In this document: positions 1-6,943 of the stretch, in pieces
Layout: every line of letters begins with the position of its first letter
How positions within the stretch are numbered: position 1 is the first letter of the stretch
Source: Methylobacter sp.
Lineage (GTDB): Bacteria; Pseudomonadota; Gammaproteobacteria; Methylococcales; Methylomonadaceae
NCBI GenBank assembly: GCA_003158415.1
Contig: PMJA01000240.1
Location: 1-15,243 of the forward strand
DNA: 15,243 bases
Reading direction: 5' to 3'
Notes under the pieces: generated by a model
The model's database searches: none
What the model saw: only the letters and a program-made list of their open reading frames with translations
What the model was told of the DNA's origin: nothing
Program-made: the position numbers and the translations under genes

Positions 1-1
1 G

Positions 2-715
2 TATAAAGATCTGGAAGAAACCCGACTGGCCATTGAAGCCAGTGGCGCCCAAATTGTTACTGTAGCCATTCGACGCACCAATATTGGCCAGAACCCCGGG
101 GAACCCAATTTACTGGATGTTATTTCACCCGATAAATATACCATTCTGCCTAATACGGCCGGTTGTTACACTGTCGAAGATGCCGTAAGAACGTGTCGGT
201 TGGGCCGGGAATTACTCGGTGGACACAATCTGGTTAAGCTGGAAGTGTTAGCCGATCAGCTTACGTTGTTTCCTAATGTCGCTGAAACTTATATAGCTGC
301 TGAACTGTTGGTTAAAGATGGCTTTGATGTCATGGTTTATACCAATGATGATCCGATTGCCGCCAAAAGACTGGAAGATATCGGTTGTGTAGCCGTTATG
401 CCGTTGGCTGCGCCTATTGGTTCGGGTTTGGGCATCCGTAATCCTTATAATATTTTAACCATAGTCGAAAATGCCAAGGTACCCATTTTAGTGGATGCGG
501 GTGTAGGCACGGCATCAGATGCCGCCATTGCAATGGAGTTAGGTTGTGCTGGCGTTTTGATGAATACGGCCATTGCCGAAGCTAAAAATCCTATATTAAT
601 GGCTTCAGCAATGCGCAAAGGTATTGAAGCTGGCCGGGAAGCATTTTTAGCCGGACGTATGCCCAGAAAACGCTTTGCTTCTGCCTCATCACCCATTGAC
701 GGGTTGTTCTTTTAA
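2..715 (+). CDS. thiG: Thiazole synthase ThiG (5' end outside window)
   Basis: ThiG builds the thiazole phosphate ring of thiamine from 1-deoxy-D-xylulose 5-phosphate, dehydroglycine and the ThiS thiocarboxylate, in the cytoplasm. The open frame runs from the left edge as 237 codons, so only about 20 N-terminal residues are missing compared with the usual ~256-260. Visible family signatures are [16 protein letters not shown] near the edge, [11 protein letters not shown], the VKLEV stretch with the conserved Schiff-base lysine (Lys codon at 236-238), and the phosphate-binding C-terminal region [18 protein letters not shown] followed by [11 protein letters not shown]. An internal TTG at 200 is not the start, because homology continues upstream without interruption. 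The trmB start lies 2 bases past the stop, so the two genes are probably co-transcribed. Assignment is secure; nothing looks broken. Confidence 0.96.
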   Translation, partial: YKDLEETRLAIEASGAQIVTVAIRRTNIGQNPGEPNLLDVISPDKYTILPNTAGCYTVEDAVRTCRLGRELLGGHNLVKLEVLADQLTLFPNVAETYIAAELLVKDGFDVMVYTNDDPIAAKRLEDIGCVAVMPLAAPIGSGLGIRNPYNILTIVENAKVPILVDAGVGTASDAAIAMELGCAGVLMNTAIAEAKNPILMASAMRKGIEAGREAFLAGRMPRKRFASASSPIDGLFF

Positions 716-717
716 TA

Positions 718-1410
718 ATGATGACCGTTTCTGAACAAAGCCTCCCACAAAGAATCCGTAGCTTTATTCGCAGGCAAGGTCGCCTTACGCCGGGTCAGCA
801 ACTGGCTTTGGATAACCACTGGAATACCTATTGCCTGGATCCTGAAGTGAATTATGATTTTGCACAGGTATTCGGGCGTGACACGCCGCTATTTGTTGAA
901 ATTGGCTTTGGCAATGGCGATAGCCTGGCCAAGATGGCGGCCGCCAATCCTGATAAAGATTATATTGGCATTGAAGTACATACGCCCGGTGTCGGACATT
1001 TACTCATATTACTGCATGAGCAAGGCATTAATAATGTCAGAATTTATTGTCACGATGCCATCGATATTATGGAGCACAAAATTGCCGACAATAGTTTGGC
1101 TGGTGTGCATCTGTTCTTTCCTGACCCCTGGCATAAAAAGAAACACCATAAAAGACGCATAGTACGACCCAGTTTTATTGACTTGTTAGTCAGAAAATTA
1201 AAATCAGGTGGTTATTTTCATGCGGCAACGGATTGGGAACATTATGCCGAAGCGATGTTGGCAGTTTTATCGGAAGATGCCCGTTTAAAAAATACCAGCC
1301 TGACCCATAATTATTGCCCATGCCCGGAATACCGTCCGTTAACCAAATTTGAGCAACGTGGTATAAGACTGGGACACGGCGTTTGGGATTTGATTTTTAG
1401 CAAAGTATAG
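718..1410 (+). CDS. trmB: tRNA (guanine-N7-)-methyltransferase TrmB
   Basis: TrmB transfers a methyl group from S-adenosylmethionine to N7 of G46 in the variable loop of tRNA. The 230-residue protein has the usual length. Residues about 61-69 hold the SAM-binding motif EIGFGNGDS, followed by the acidic motif IGIEVHTPGVG. Residues about 133-147 carry the family signature FFPDPWHKKKHHKRR, and the C-terminal part has AATDWEHYAE and TKFEQRG, which contribute to tRNA and cofactor binding. Two ATG codons are adjacent at 718 and 721; either could be used. The gene begins 2 bases after thiG stops, so translational coupling is likely. A separate promoter candidate for the next gene lies in the 63-base gap downstream. 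Confidence 0.96.
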   Translation: MMTVSEQSLPQRIRSFIRRQGRLTPGQQLALDNHWNTYCLDPEVNYDFAQVFGRDTPLFVEIGFGNGDSLAKMAAANPDKDYIGIEVHTPGVGHLLILLHEQGINNVRIYCHDAIDIMEHKIADNSLAGVHLFFPDPWHKKKHHKRRIVRPSFIDLLVRKLKSGGYFHAATDWEHYAEAMLAVLSEDARLKNTSLTHNYCPCPEYRPLTKFEQRGIRLGHGVWDLIFSKV

Positions 1411-1434
1411 CGTTACCAGATTGGCCGATAAAAA

Positions 1435-1443
1435 TGCTAGAAT
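1435..1443 (+). promoter_or_regulatory. Candidate extended -10 promoter for the Lon-like gene
   Basis: The 63-base gap after trmB contains TGCTAGAAT, an extended -10 element (TG, one base, then TAGAAT). Transcription from it would begin near 1450, about 24 bases before the ATG at 1474. A -35 candidate (TTACCA near 1413) is 19 bases upstream, a little far, which an extended -10 can tolerate. This is pattern matching only. Confidence 0.4.
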
Positions 1444-1473
1444 GTCCTGTTTAATTGCAACCTGCACTTATCC

Positions 1474-3861
1474 ATGTCCAATACCTTAATGCTACCCCTG
1501 GAATCACTGAAACTGAATGTCGATTTGAAGGGGTTTGAATTTCCAACAGCGCCACGTTTGCAAACAACGATTTTAGGACAACCCAGGGCGCAGTCGGCAT
1601 TGGAATTCGGCATTGCCATGCCCAATCCCGGCTACAATATTTTTGTCATGGGCGAGCCGGGATTAGGTCGCTTATCCATGATTACCAACCATCTGTATGC
1701 GCTGACAGGGGCACTGCCCGCACCGGCTTCTTATGCTTATGTGGATAATTTTGAAAACGCCAGGGAACCAGTTGCTGTTGAATTGCCCGCCGAACAGGGA
1801 CAAGTATTTTGCAAGGATATAGAAAAGTTGCTGGACAATCTGCTGACAACGTTTCCTGCCGTCTTTGAAAGCCCGACTTATCAGCAAAAAAAATCCGCCA
1901 TCGAGCGTCAATTTAGCCAGTGTTACAATAATGCTATTGATCTGGTTGATAAAAAAGCGCAAGAACATAATATCGCGTTGTTTCGGGAAAGTGAAACCAT
2001 TACCTTTGCGCCGATTCGGAATAATAAGTCGATCGATGAAGAGCAGTTCACCCAATTGCCGCAACCTGAACGTGAAGCTTTTCACACCCATGTTGAAGAA
2101 CTGGAAGACTACCTGAATGACGTGCTGCTGGAATTGCCGCAATGGCGCCGGACGATGGTTGAAAAAATCAAGCAGCTTGATAATGACACCATCCGTTTGG
2201 CGATAGATCCTTTATTTGCCGAGCTGACTGACAAATACCAGAACATCGATGATATCATCACCTATTTAGCTGAAATAAAAAATCATCTGGATAACACCAT
2301 TGCCGATTATCTGATGCCCGGTCGGACACTGGAACCGCGAGACACCAACGCAAAACGCGTAATGCTGACCGAGCTGTATGCGCCCAATATTCTGGTCGAT
2401 AATAAACAGGAAAACGGAGCGCCGGTCATTTATGAACCGCATCCTATTTATCAGAACCTGTTCGGTCGCATTGAATATGTCAGCGATCAGGGCACGTTAG
2501 TCACCAATTACCGGAAAATTTGCGCCGGCTCCCTGCATAAAGCCAACGGCGGTTATTTAATTCTTGATGCTGAAAAACTCCTGACTTATCCCTTTGTCTG
2601 GGAAGGTCTTAAACGGGCATTGCAATCCGGTCGCATTGAAATTGAATCGCCGTATTCGGAACTGGGCATTAACACCATTACCTTAAAGCCAGAAGTCATT
2701 CCGTTGAATATTAAAGTGATACTGGTAGGTTCGCGGGATATTTATTATCTGCTGGAAGAAATGGATAGCGAATTCAACGAAATGTTCAGAATTCTTGCCG
2801 ACTTCGATAATTACATACCGCGTAACGATGAATCCATGCGGGGATTCGCCACATTAATGATTAAACAGGCGGCGGATTCGGGCGCCAAGCCGTTAACCCG
2901 CACCGCCATTGAGGGCTTGATTGAGCACAGTTGCCGACTGTCGGAAAATCAGCAGCATTTTTCAGCCCACATCAAGGATTCACTGGACATTATTGCCGAA
3001 GCCAACCTGTTTTGTAAGCAAGCCCGGCACGACGAGATCGACAGACCGCATATAGAACAAGCCCTGACGGCCAGGGAATACCGTAACGGCCGCTTATCCC
3101 AGGCCATACTCGACGAAATGATCGAAGGCACTATTCTTATAGATACCGAAGGCGAGGCCATAGGGAAAATCAACGGTCTAACCGTTCTGGAAATAGGCGG
3201 CAGTAGCTTTGGCGCGCCTGCTCGCATCACCACGACGGTTTCTCCGGGCTCCAGAGGCATCGTCGATATAGAACGGGAAGCGGAATTGGGACAGGCCATC
3301 CACTCCAAAGGCGTAATGATTTTAACGGGTTATCTGGGGCATACTTACGCCCAGCAATTTCCCCTGGCTATATCGGCCAGTATCGCCATAGAACAATCTT
3401 ATGGTTATATTGATGGTGACAGCGCCTCGTTGGCCGAACTGTGCTGTCTTATTTCCGCCCTGACGCGGACACCGATCAAGCAAGCCTTCGCCGTTACCGG
3501 TTCGATCAATCAATACGGCGAAGTACAGGCGATAGGCGGCGTCAATGAAAAAATAGAAGGTTATTTCAGGCTATGCCAGGCGCGCGGCCTTAATGGAGAA
3601 CATGCGGTTATTATCCCCGCCGCCAACAAACGCAATCTGATGTTGAAACAGGAGGTTATTGATGCAGTAGCCCTTGGGCTGTTTGCCGTTTATGCGGTAT
3701 CGAGTGTCAATGAAACGCTGGAACTGTTGACCGGACAACCGGCGGGTGAGGCCGACATTGAAGGTTTATATCCTGACAACAGTATCAATTTCAAAGCTAT
3801 TTCCCGATTAAAAGAGATTTCCGACATGGCGGCCGATGAGGATAAAGAGGAAGGGGTTTAA
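1474..3861 (+). CDS. Lon-family ATP-dependent protease, LonB/YcbZ-like
   Basis: This 795-residue protein belongs to the Lon-like proteases in which an AAA+ domain with a large internal insertion is fused to a C-terminal Lon serine protease domain (COG1067 type). The N-terminal P-loop region at about residues 60-68 reads GEPGLGRLS, so the usual Lys-Ser/Thr is Arg-Leu. A long charged helical insertion follows (about 95-300), then a Walker B-like GGYLILDAE near 359-367. The protease domain (about 590-780) has the catalytic dyad Ser650 in DGDSAS and Lys693 in GGVNEKIEG. The 43-residue spacing equals that of Ser679/Lys722 in E. coli Lon. The ATG at 1474 has a weak ribosome-binding site. The gene converges on modE and their stop codons overlap. 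Family placement is firm; whether it hydrolyses ATP is uncertain given the altered P-loop. Confidence 0.9.
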   Translation: MSNTLMLPLESLKLNVDLKGFEFPTAPRLQTTILGQPRAQSALEFGIAMPNPGYNIFVMGEPGLGRLSMITNHLYALTGALPAPASYAYVDNFENAREPVAVELPAEQGQVFCKDIEKLLDNLLTTFPAVFESPTYQQKKSAIERQFSQCYNNAIDLVDKKAQEHNIALFRESETITFAPIRNNKSIDEEQFTQLPQPEREAFHTHVEELEDYLNDVLLELPQWRRTMVEKIKQLDNDTIRLAIDPLFAELTDKYQNIDDIITYLAEIKNHLDNTIADYLMPGRTLEPRDTNAKRVMLTELYAPNILVDNKQENGAPVIYEPHPIYQNLFGRIEYVSDQGTLVTNYRKICAGSLHKANGGYLILDAEKLLTYPFVWEGLKRALQSGRIEIESPYSELGINTITLKPEVIPLNIKVILVGSRDIYYLLEEMDSEFNEMFRILADFDNYIPRNDESMRGFATLMIKQAADSGAKPLTRTAIEGLIEHSCRLSENQQHFSAHIKDSLDIIAEANLFCKQARHDEIDRPHIEQALTAREYRNGRLSQAILDEMIEGTILIDTEGEAIGKINGLTVLEIGGSSFGAPARITTTVSPGSRGIVDIEREAELGQAIHSKGVMILTGYLGHTYAQQFPLAISASIAIEQSYGYIDGDSASLAELCCLISALTRTPIKQAFAVTGSINQYGEVQAIGGVNEKIEGYFRLCQARGLNGEHAVIIPAANKRNLMLKQEVIDAVALGLFAVYAVSSVNETLELLTGQPAGEADIEGLYPDNSINFKAISRLKEISDMAADEDKEEGV

Positions 3862-4685
3862 ATATCGCTGGTTCCTGTGATTCTTGCGCCAAGTATCACG
3901 GCATTACTTTTAAAAACAGCATAAACAAAAATACCGGGGCTCAACCCTAGCGCTAAGGCGCTGACCTGGGATATTGTGGCTACAAGACTGTCTCCACTGG
4001 GTAAATTGATAACAATCTCTGAATCCACGCCGTCGTATTGGACGCGGATCACTGTGCCGCGCAGGCAATTACGCGCCGACAAAGAGGTGTCTGGATCGGT
4101 GGTGACGATGATCTCCGGGTCATTGATCAGTAGTACGACATCGCCGCCGATACCCAGCTCAAGCCGCTTAAGCTCTGTCAAAGCAAGCGTAGCCACAATC
4201 TGCTCGCCCCCTTTTAATTCAACTAACACTTCGCCATTGACAGCTCCCGTTTGCATGGCGCTAATGACGCCAAACAGCTGATTGGTTGCGGTGGTTTTGA
4301 TGACCTGCCGCTTAAGCAGTATCTGCATGTCGGGGTCGTCCGCCAAACTCTGATTGAGTTGTTGTAAAAACTGCCTATGCTGCTGCTCCAGTCGGGTAAA
4401 CAGTTGCAGCAACGATAATCCGGCGGAGGTTAATAGAGTGCCGCCACCCTTGCTGCCGCCGGTAGCTGTGGTAATCAATACTTTGGGGGCAAGATTGTTG
4501 GCGCGTTCTATCATCTGCCAGGCGCCTTTGTAGCTTAAACCCGTTTGCTTGGCGGCCTGATTGATAGAACCGCTTTGCTCTATCGCCCTCAGCAAGCCAA
4601 TCATGCGACTATCCAGTGCGCCGACCAGGCGCAATTCGCCGTCGACCCAGCTTGTGGTTACGCTGTTATTCGGTTTTTTGGACAT
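3858..4685 (-). CDS. modE: Molybdate-responsive transcription regulator ModE
   Basis: ModE binds molybdate and then binds operators of molybdate transport and molybdoenzyme genes. The 275-residue product has an N-terminal winged helix-turn-helix (about residues 20-80, with SGSINQAAKQTGLSYKGAW and TATGGSKGGGTLLT, both typical of ModE). Two C-terminal Mop/TOBE domains follow. The first has TTATNQ (131-136) where SARNQ is usual; the second keeps SARN (203-206). I start at the ATG whose first base is 4685, because this matches the length of ModE N termini. A TTG at 4751 would add 22 residues with no family match. No good ribosome-binding site precedes either start, so the start is only moderately certain. 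A ModE-box-like palindrome lies about 106 bp upstream, consistent with autoregulation. Confidence 0.93.
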   Translation of the reverse strand: MSKKPNNSVTTSWVDGELRLVGALDSRMIGLLRAIEQSGSINQAAKQTGLSYKGAWQMIERANNLAPKVLITTATGGSKGGGTLLTSAGLSLLQLFTRLEQQHRQFLQQLNQSLADDPDMQILLKRQVIKTTATNQLFGVISAMQTGAVNGEVLVELKGGEQIVATLALTELKRLELGIGGDVVLLINDPEIIVTTDPDTSLSARNCLRGTVIRVQYDGVDSEIVINLPSGDSLVATISQVSALALGLSPGIFVYAVFKSNAVILGARITGTSDI

Positions 4686-4721
4686 GTCATTATCTAAGTT
4701 ATGATGAATTAATAACGCTAA

Positions 4722-4745
4722 AACCCTCTTCTGCAACCCTCTTCT
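4722..4745. repeat. Short direct repeat, 11 bases twice with period 13
   Basis: AACCCTCTTCT occurs at 4722-4732 and again at 4735-4745. Read on the modE strand this is AGAAGAGGGTT twice, in the modE leader. The purine core resembles a ribosome-binding site, but it is about 36 bases from the preferred ATG. It could be a protein-binding site or chance. Confidence 0.5.
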
Positions 4746-4790
4746 ACTCAAGCATTATTTCTTTATATGAAACTAACTGTTTTCTATATT

Positions 4791-4814
4791 CGTTATTTAC
4801 TTTTATACATATCG
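4791..4814. promoter_or_regulatory. Putative ModE operator between modE and mop
   Basis: A 24-bp imperfect palindrome begins CGTTATTTAC and ends ATACATATCG. The outer half-sites (CGTTAT / ATATCG) and the AT-rich centre resemble the E. coli ModE box. The 26 bases at 4786-4811 are identical to 6825-6850 upstream of the porin gene. The site lies in the divergent region between modE and the molbindin gene, so it could control both. Binding by this ModE is inferred. Confidence 0.72.
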
Positions 4815-5098
4815 TAATATACTAAACCGGTGCTTTAATTAATGCCACGAATATGTTTCATTCTTCATAAGTGCTCAGGCGGCGATGCCTGTTTAAAGGT
4901 TGCGATTATAGGCCATCTATGATGCTGCAAAGATTTTTTTACGACTTCTACCCTTAACAGGGAATCAATCTGATTGTCGTCGGCTTTGACGATTACCTAA
5001 AAGTACAGCTAGGGACTGCCCGCCGTAAGATAACAAGGGATTCTTTCCAATCAAGGTGGTAGGATTGAGCTTCAATTCAACTCAAAGAGGTATTTAAC
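4815..5098 (+). other. Long leader region upstream of mop, with small hairpins
   Basis: These 284 bases have no credible gene. They contain small hairpins: CAGGC/GCCTG at 4876-4891 followed by TTT, CCCT/AGGG at 4951-4962, and TCGTC/GACGA around 4978-4993. If transcription starts near the ModE-type site, mop has an unusually long 5' leader. I looked for a molybdenum-cofactor riboswitch consensus and did not recognise one. A good ribosome-binding site (AAAGAGG) stands just before the mop ATG. Confidence 0.4.
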
Positions 5099-5527
5099 AT
5101 GAAAACAAGTGCACGCAATCAGTTTACCGGAACCGTCAGTGAAGTACTCATCGGCGCAGTGAATGCCGAAGTTCATGTCGGCTTGAAAGGCGGAGAAACC
5201 ATCATCGCCTCGATTACCAAGGAATCCGCCGAATCGCTGGCAATTAAATCCGGCGTGAAAGTCATCGCCCTGGTCAAGGCTCCACAAATCATCATAGTCA
5301 CCGATTTCGGCGGCTACCGGATTTCGGCGCGCAACCAACTGCCAGGCACGGTGGCCTTGGTAAAACCCGGCGCGGTCAACACCGAAGTCGATATCGAGTC
5401 ACAGGGCGGTGAGCAGATTACCGCCACCGTTACCAATGACAGCGTTGAAGCCTTAGGGTTACGCAAAGGCCAGTCCGTCACCGCTATCTTTAAGGCCGGC
5501 GCAGTGATACTGGCTGTAGCCAACTGA
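5099..5527 (+). CDS. Di-Mop molbindin (molybdate/tungstate-binding protein, ModG-like)
   Basis: The 142-residue protein is two tandem Mop domains and nothing else. The first begins KTSARNQFTGTV (residues 2-13) and the second ISARNQLPGTV (from about 75). Both keep the SARNQ oxyanion-binding motif and the following GAVN(A/T)EV strand. Such di-Mop proteins, for example ModG of Azotobacter, assemble in the cytoplasm and bind several molybdate or tungstate ions, acting as a buffer or store. The ATG at 5099 is well placed after AAAGAGG. It is followed 69 bases later by the orphan ModC-like gene, with a hairpin between them. The two domains resemble each other and the ModE Mop domains, which suggests local duplication. 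Domain identity is firm; the storage role is family inference. Confidence 0.93.
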   Translation: MKTSARNQFTGTVSEVLIGAVNAEVHVGLKGGETIIASITKESAESLAIKSGVKVIALVKAPQIIIVTDFGGYRISARNQLPGTVALVKPGAVNTEVDIESQGGEQITATVTNDSVEALGLRKGQSVTAIFKAGAVILAVAN

Positions 5528-5535
5528 TGTTCCGC

Positions 5536-5577
5536 GCAACTCGGCTGCTAACCGGCTTTCGGTTGCAGTCGGGTTGC
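5536..5577 (+). other. Intercistronic hairpin between mop and the ModC-like gene
   Basis: The RNA can fold as GCAAC, then CTGC and TAACCG, a GCTTT loop, CGGTT and GCAG, then GTTGC. One base bulges, and the TCGG stretches form an internal loop. No T-run follows, so it is not a classical intrinsic terminator. It may stabilise the mop message or lower read-through into the downstream gene. Confidence 0.5.
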
Positions 5578-5596
5578 CCTTATACACGAGGTAACC

Positions 5597-6745
5597 ATGC
5601 TGCTGGAAATGAATGTAAAACTGCGCCGGGGTCATTTGGATCTAACGACGCAGTTGTCTATCAACGACGCCAGCGTCGGCCTGTTCGGTAAATCCGGCGC
5701 CGGCAAAAGCACAGTGCTCGGCTTGATTGCCGGCACCCTTCAGCCCCAAAGCGGGCATATCGTGCTTGACGGCAAAATTTTGTATGATAGCCGCAAAGGT
5801 ATCGTGATGCCGCGCGAACAGCGCCCTGTGGGCGCCGTGTTGCAAGTCGACCGCACCCATTCGGCTGAAACCGTACGCGATAATCTGACCGCCGCCTTTA
5901 ACCGCACACTCAAACACCGCCGTATTTTCAAACTGGATTTTTTAATCGGGCTTTTAGAACTGGAGCCTATCCTCAATCATGCCATCGCTCTGCTTTCCGC
6001 CGGTGAACACCAGCGGGTAGCGCTGGCTCGCTCGTTGCTGAAATCGCCAAGGTTGTTGTTATTGGACGAAACTTTTGCCGCCATCGGCAATGGCTACCGA
6101 ATACAGCTGCTCCCAATTCTGAAACGCTTGCAGAAGGAACTCGGCCTACCGGTACTGTACGCCAGTCAGTCCTTGGGCGAGATTCTGGGGCTGACAGACC
6201 GACTGATCGTCATGGAGCAAGGCAAAGTGTTGCACAACGGTTTGTTGCTTGACATCGCCAAACAACACGATATGCTGCGCTATCTGGGTATCCGCCAGAT
6301 CGACAATATCTTGCCGGTGACCCTTCATAGCCATGACACTTCCTCCGGTTGCAGCTTGGCCCACAGCTTCGGCATACCGCTGGCCTTACCGTTACGGCAG
6401 CATTTAGCCGTCGGCAGCCAGACCCAAGTGTCGATACGCGCCAATGACATCGCCCTATCGCGCAACTATATCAGCGGCATATCGATACAAAATCAAATCA
6501 AGGGCCAAATCTGCGCACTGATTTCCAGCGGCGAGAGCCTGATCGTACAGGTCGATTGCGGCGGTACGCTGCTGGCCGAAATTACGCCGGGCGCGTGCCA
6601 GGACATGGCCTTGCAGGAAGGCGAAGATATCTATTGCCTGATCAAAACCCATGCCATTTCTTATCTCGCCGAACTTGATGCACAGCCTCATCACCGAATC
6701 GTCAGTCATGGCGACGGTCATTATTATCTCGGAACAAACCAATAG
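5597..6745 (+). CDS. Orphan ModC-like ABC ATPase with TOBE domain, degenerate motifs
   Basis: The 382-residue protein has the architecture of ModC: an ABC ATPase domain (about 1-235) and a C-terminal TOBE/Mop region (about 290-360). Walker A is intact (GKSGAGKST, 31-39). The signature is LSAGEHQ (133-139) instead of LSGGERQ. Walker B keeps the catalytic pair in LLLLDET (Asp157, Glu158), but the usual DEPLASLD is DETFAAIG, so the D-loop is lost. The switch histidine of YVTHS is replaced by Gln191 in YASQS. No permease or binding-protein gene adjoins it, and a second, canonical modC exists at 10570. The ATG at 5597 follows a GAGG ribosome-binding site. It may be a weak ATPase, a regulatory or sensing subunit, or an alternative partner of ModB. 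Homology is firm; function is open. Confidence 0.85.
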   Translation: MLLEMNVKLRRGHLDLTTQLSINDASVGLFGKSGAGKSTVLGLIAGTLQPQSGHIVLDGKILYDSRKGIVMPREQRPVGAVLQVDRTHSAETVRDNLTAAFNRTLKHRRIFKLDFLIGLLELEPILNHAIALLSAGEHQRVALARSLLKSPRLLLLDETFAAIGNGYRIQLLPILKRLQKELGLPVLYASQSLGEILGLTDRLIVMEQGKVLHNGLLLDIAKQHDMLRYLGIRQIDNILPVTLHSHDTSSGCSLAHSFGIPLALPLRQHLAVGSQTQVSIRANDIALSRNYISGISIQNQIKGQICALISSGESLIVQVDCGGTLLAEITPGACQDMALQEGEDIYCLIKTHAISYLAELDAQPHHRIVSHGDGHYYLGTNQ

Positions 6746-6807
6746 GCATTCGACGCGTTATTCTTTGCCCAGCTTAACAAAAACTATTTCCTGATCAACA
6801 ACAATCT

Positions 6808-6829
6808 ATTGTCATGTTATTGTCATATT
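6808..6829 (+). repeat. Tandem 11-bp direct repeat abutting the second ModE-type box
   Basis: ATTGTCATGTT (6808-6818) is followed directly by ATTGTCATATT (6819-6829), and the ModE-type palindrome starts at 6830. The period is one helical turn, which could place a protein on one face of the DNA, but two copies may be chance. Confidence 0.45.
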
Positions 6830-6853
6830 CGTTATTTACTTTTATACATAACG
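6830..6853. promoter_or_regulatory. Putative ModE operator upstream of the porin gene
   Basis: A 24-bp imperfect palindrome has perfect 6-bp outer half-sites, CGTTAT and ATAACG, and an AT-rich centre. It differs from the copy at 4791-4814 at one position (ATAACG against ATATCG). It lies about 90 bp upstream of the porin ATG. Two near-identical copies in one molybdate locus that encodes ModE make a ModE site the simplest reading. Confidence 0.75.
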
Positions 6854-6943
6854 AAGTTACAGTAGGGGCGTATTTTATTGCAGACTTATACATCGAAGAA
6901 ATAATAACGATGTGTTTTTTAACCTACATACAGGTCATTGATC

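Noticed and set aside
2949..3308. A 119-codon minus-strand frame
   Set aside because: It is a shadow of the Lon protease coding region, which carries clear catalytic motifs there.
4751..4751. Upstream TTG start for modE
   Set aside because: The extra 22 residues have no resemblance to ModE N termini; the ATG at 4685 gives the usual length, though no strong ribosome-binding site supports either.
4815..5098. Molybdenum-cofactor riboswitch upstream of mop
   Set aside because: Only short generic hairpins are visible and I could not match the known conserved segments; kept only as a structured leader.
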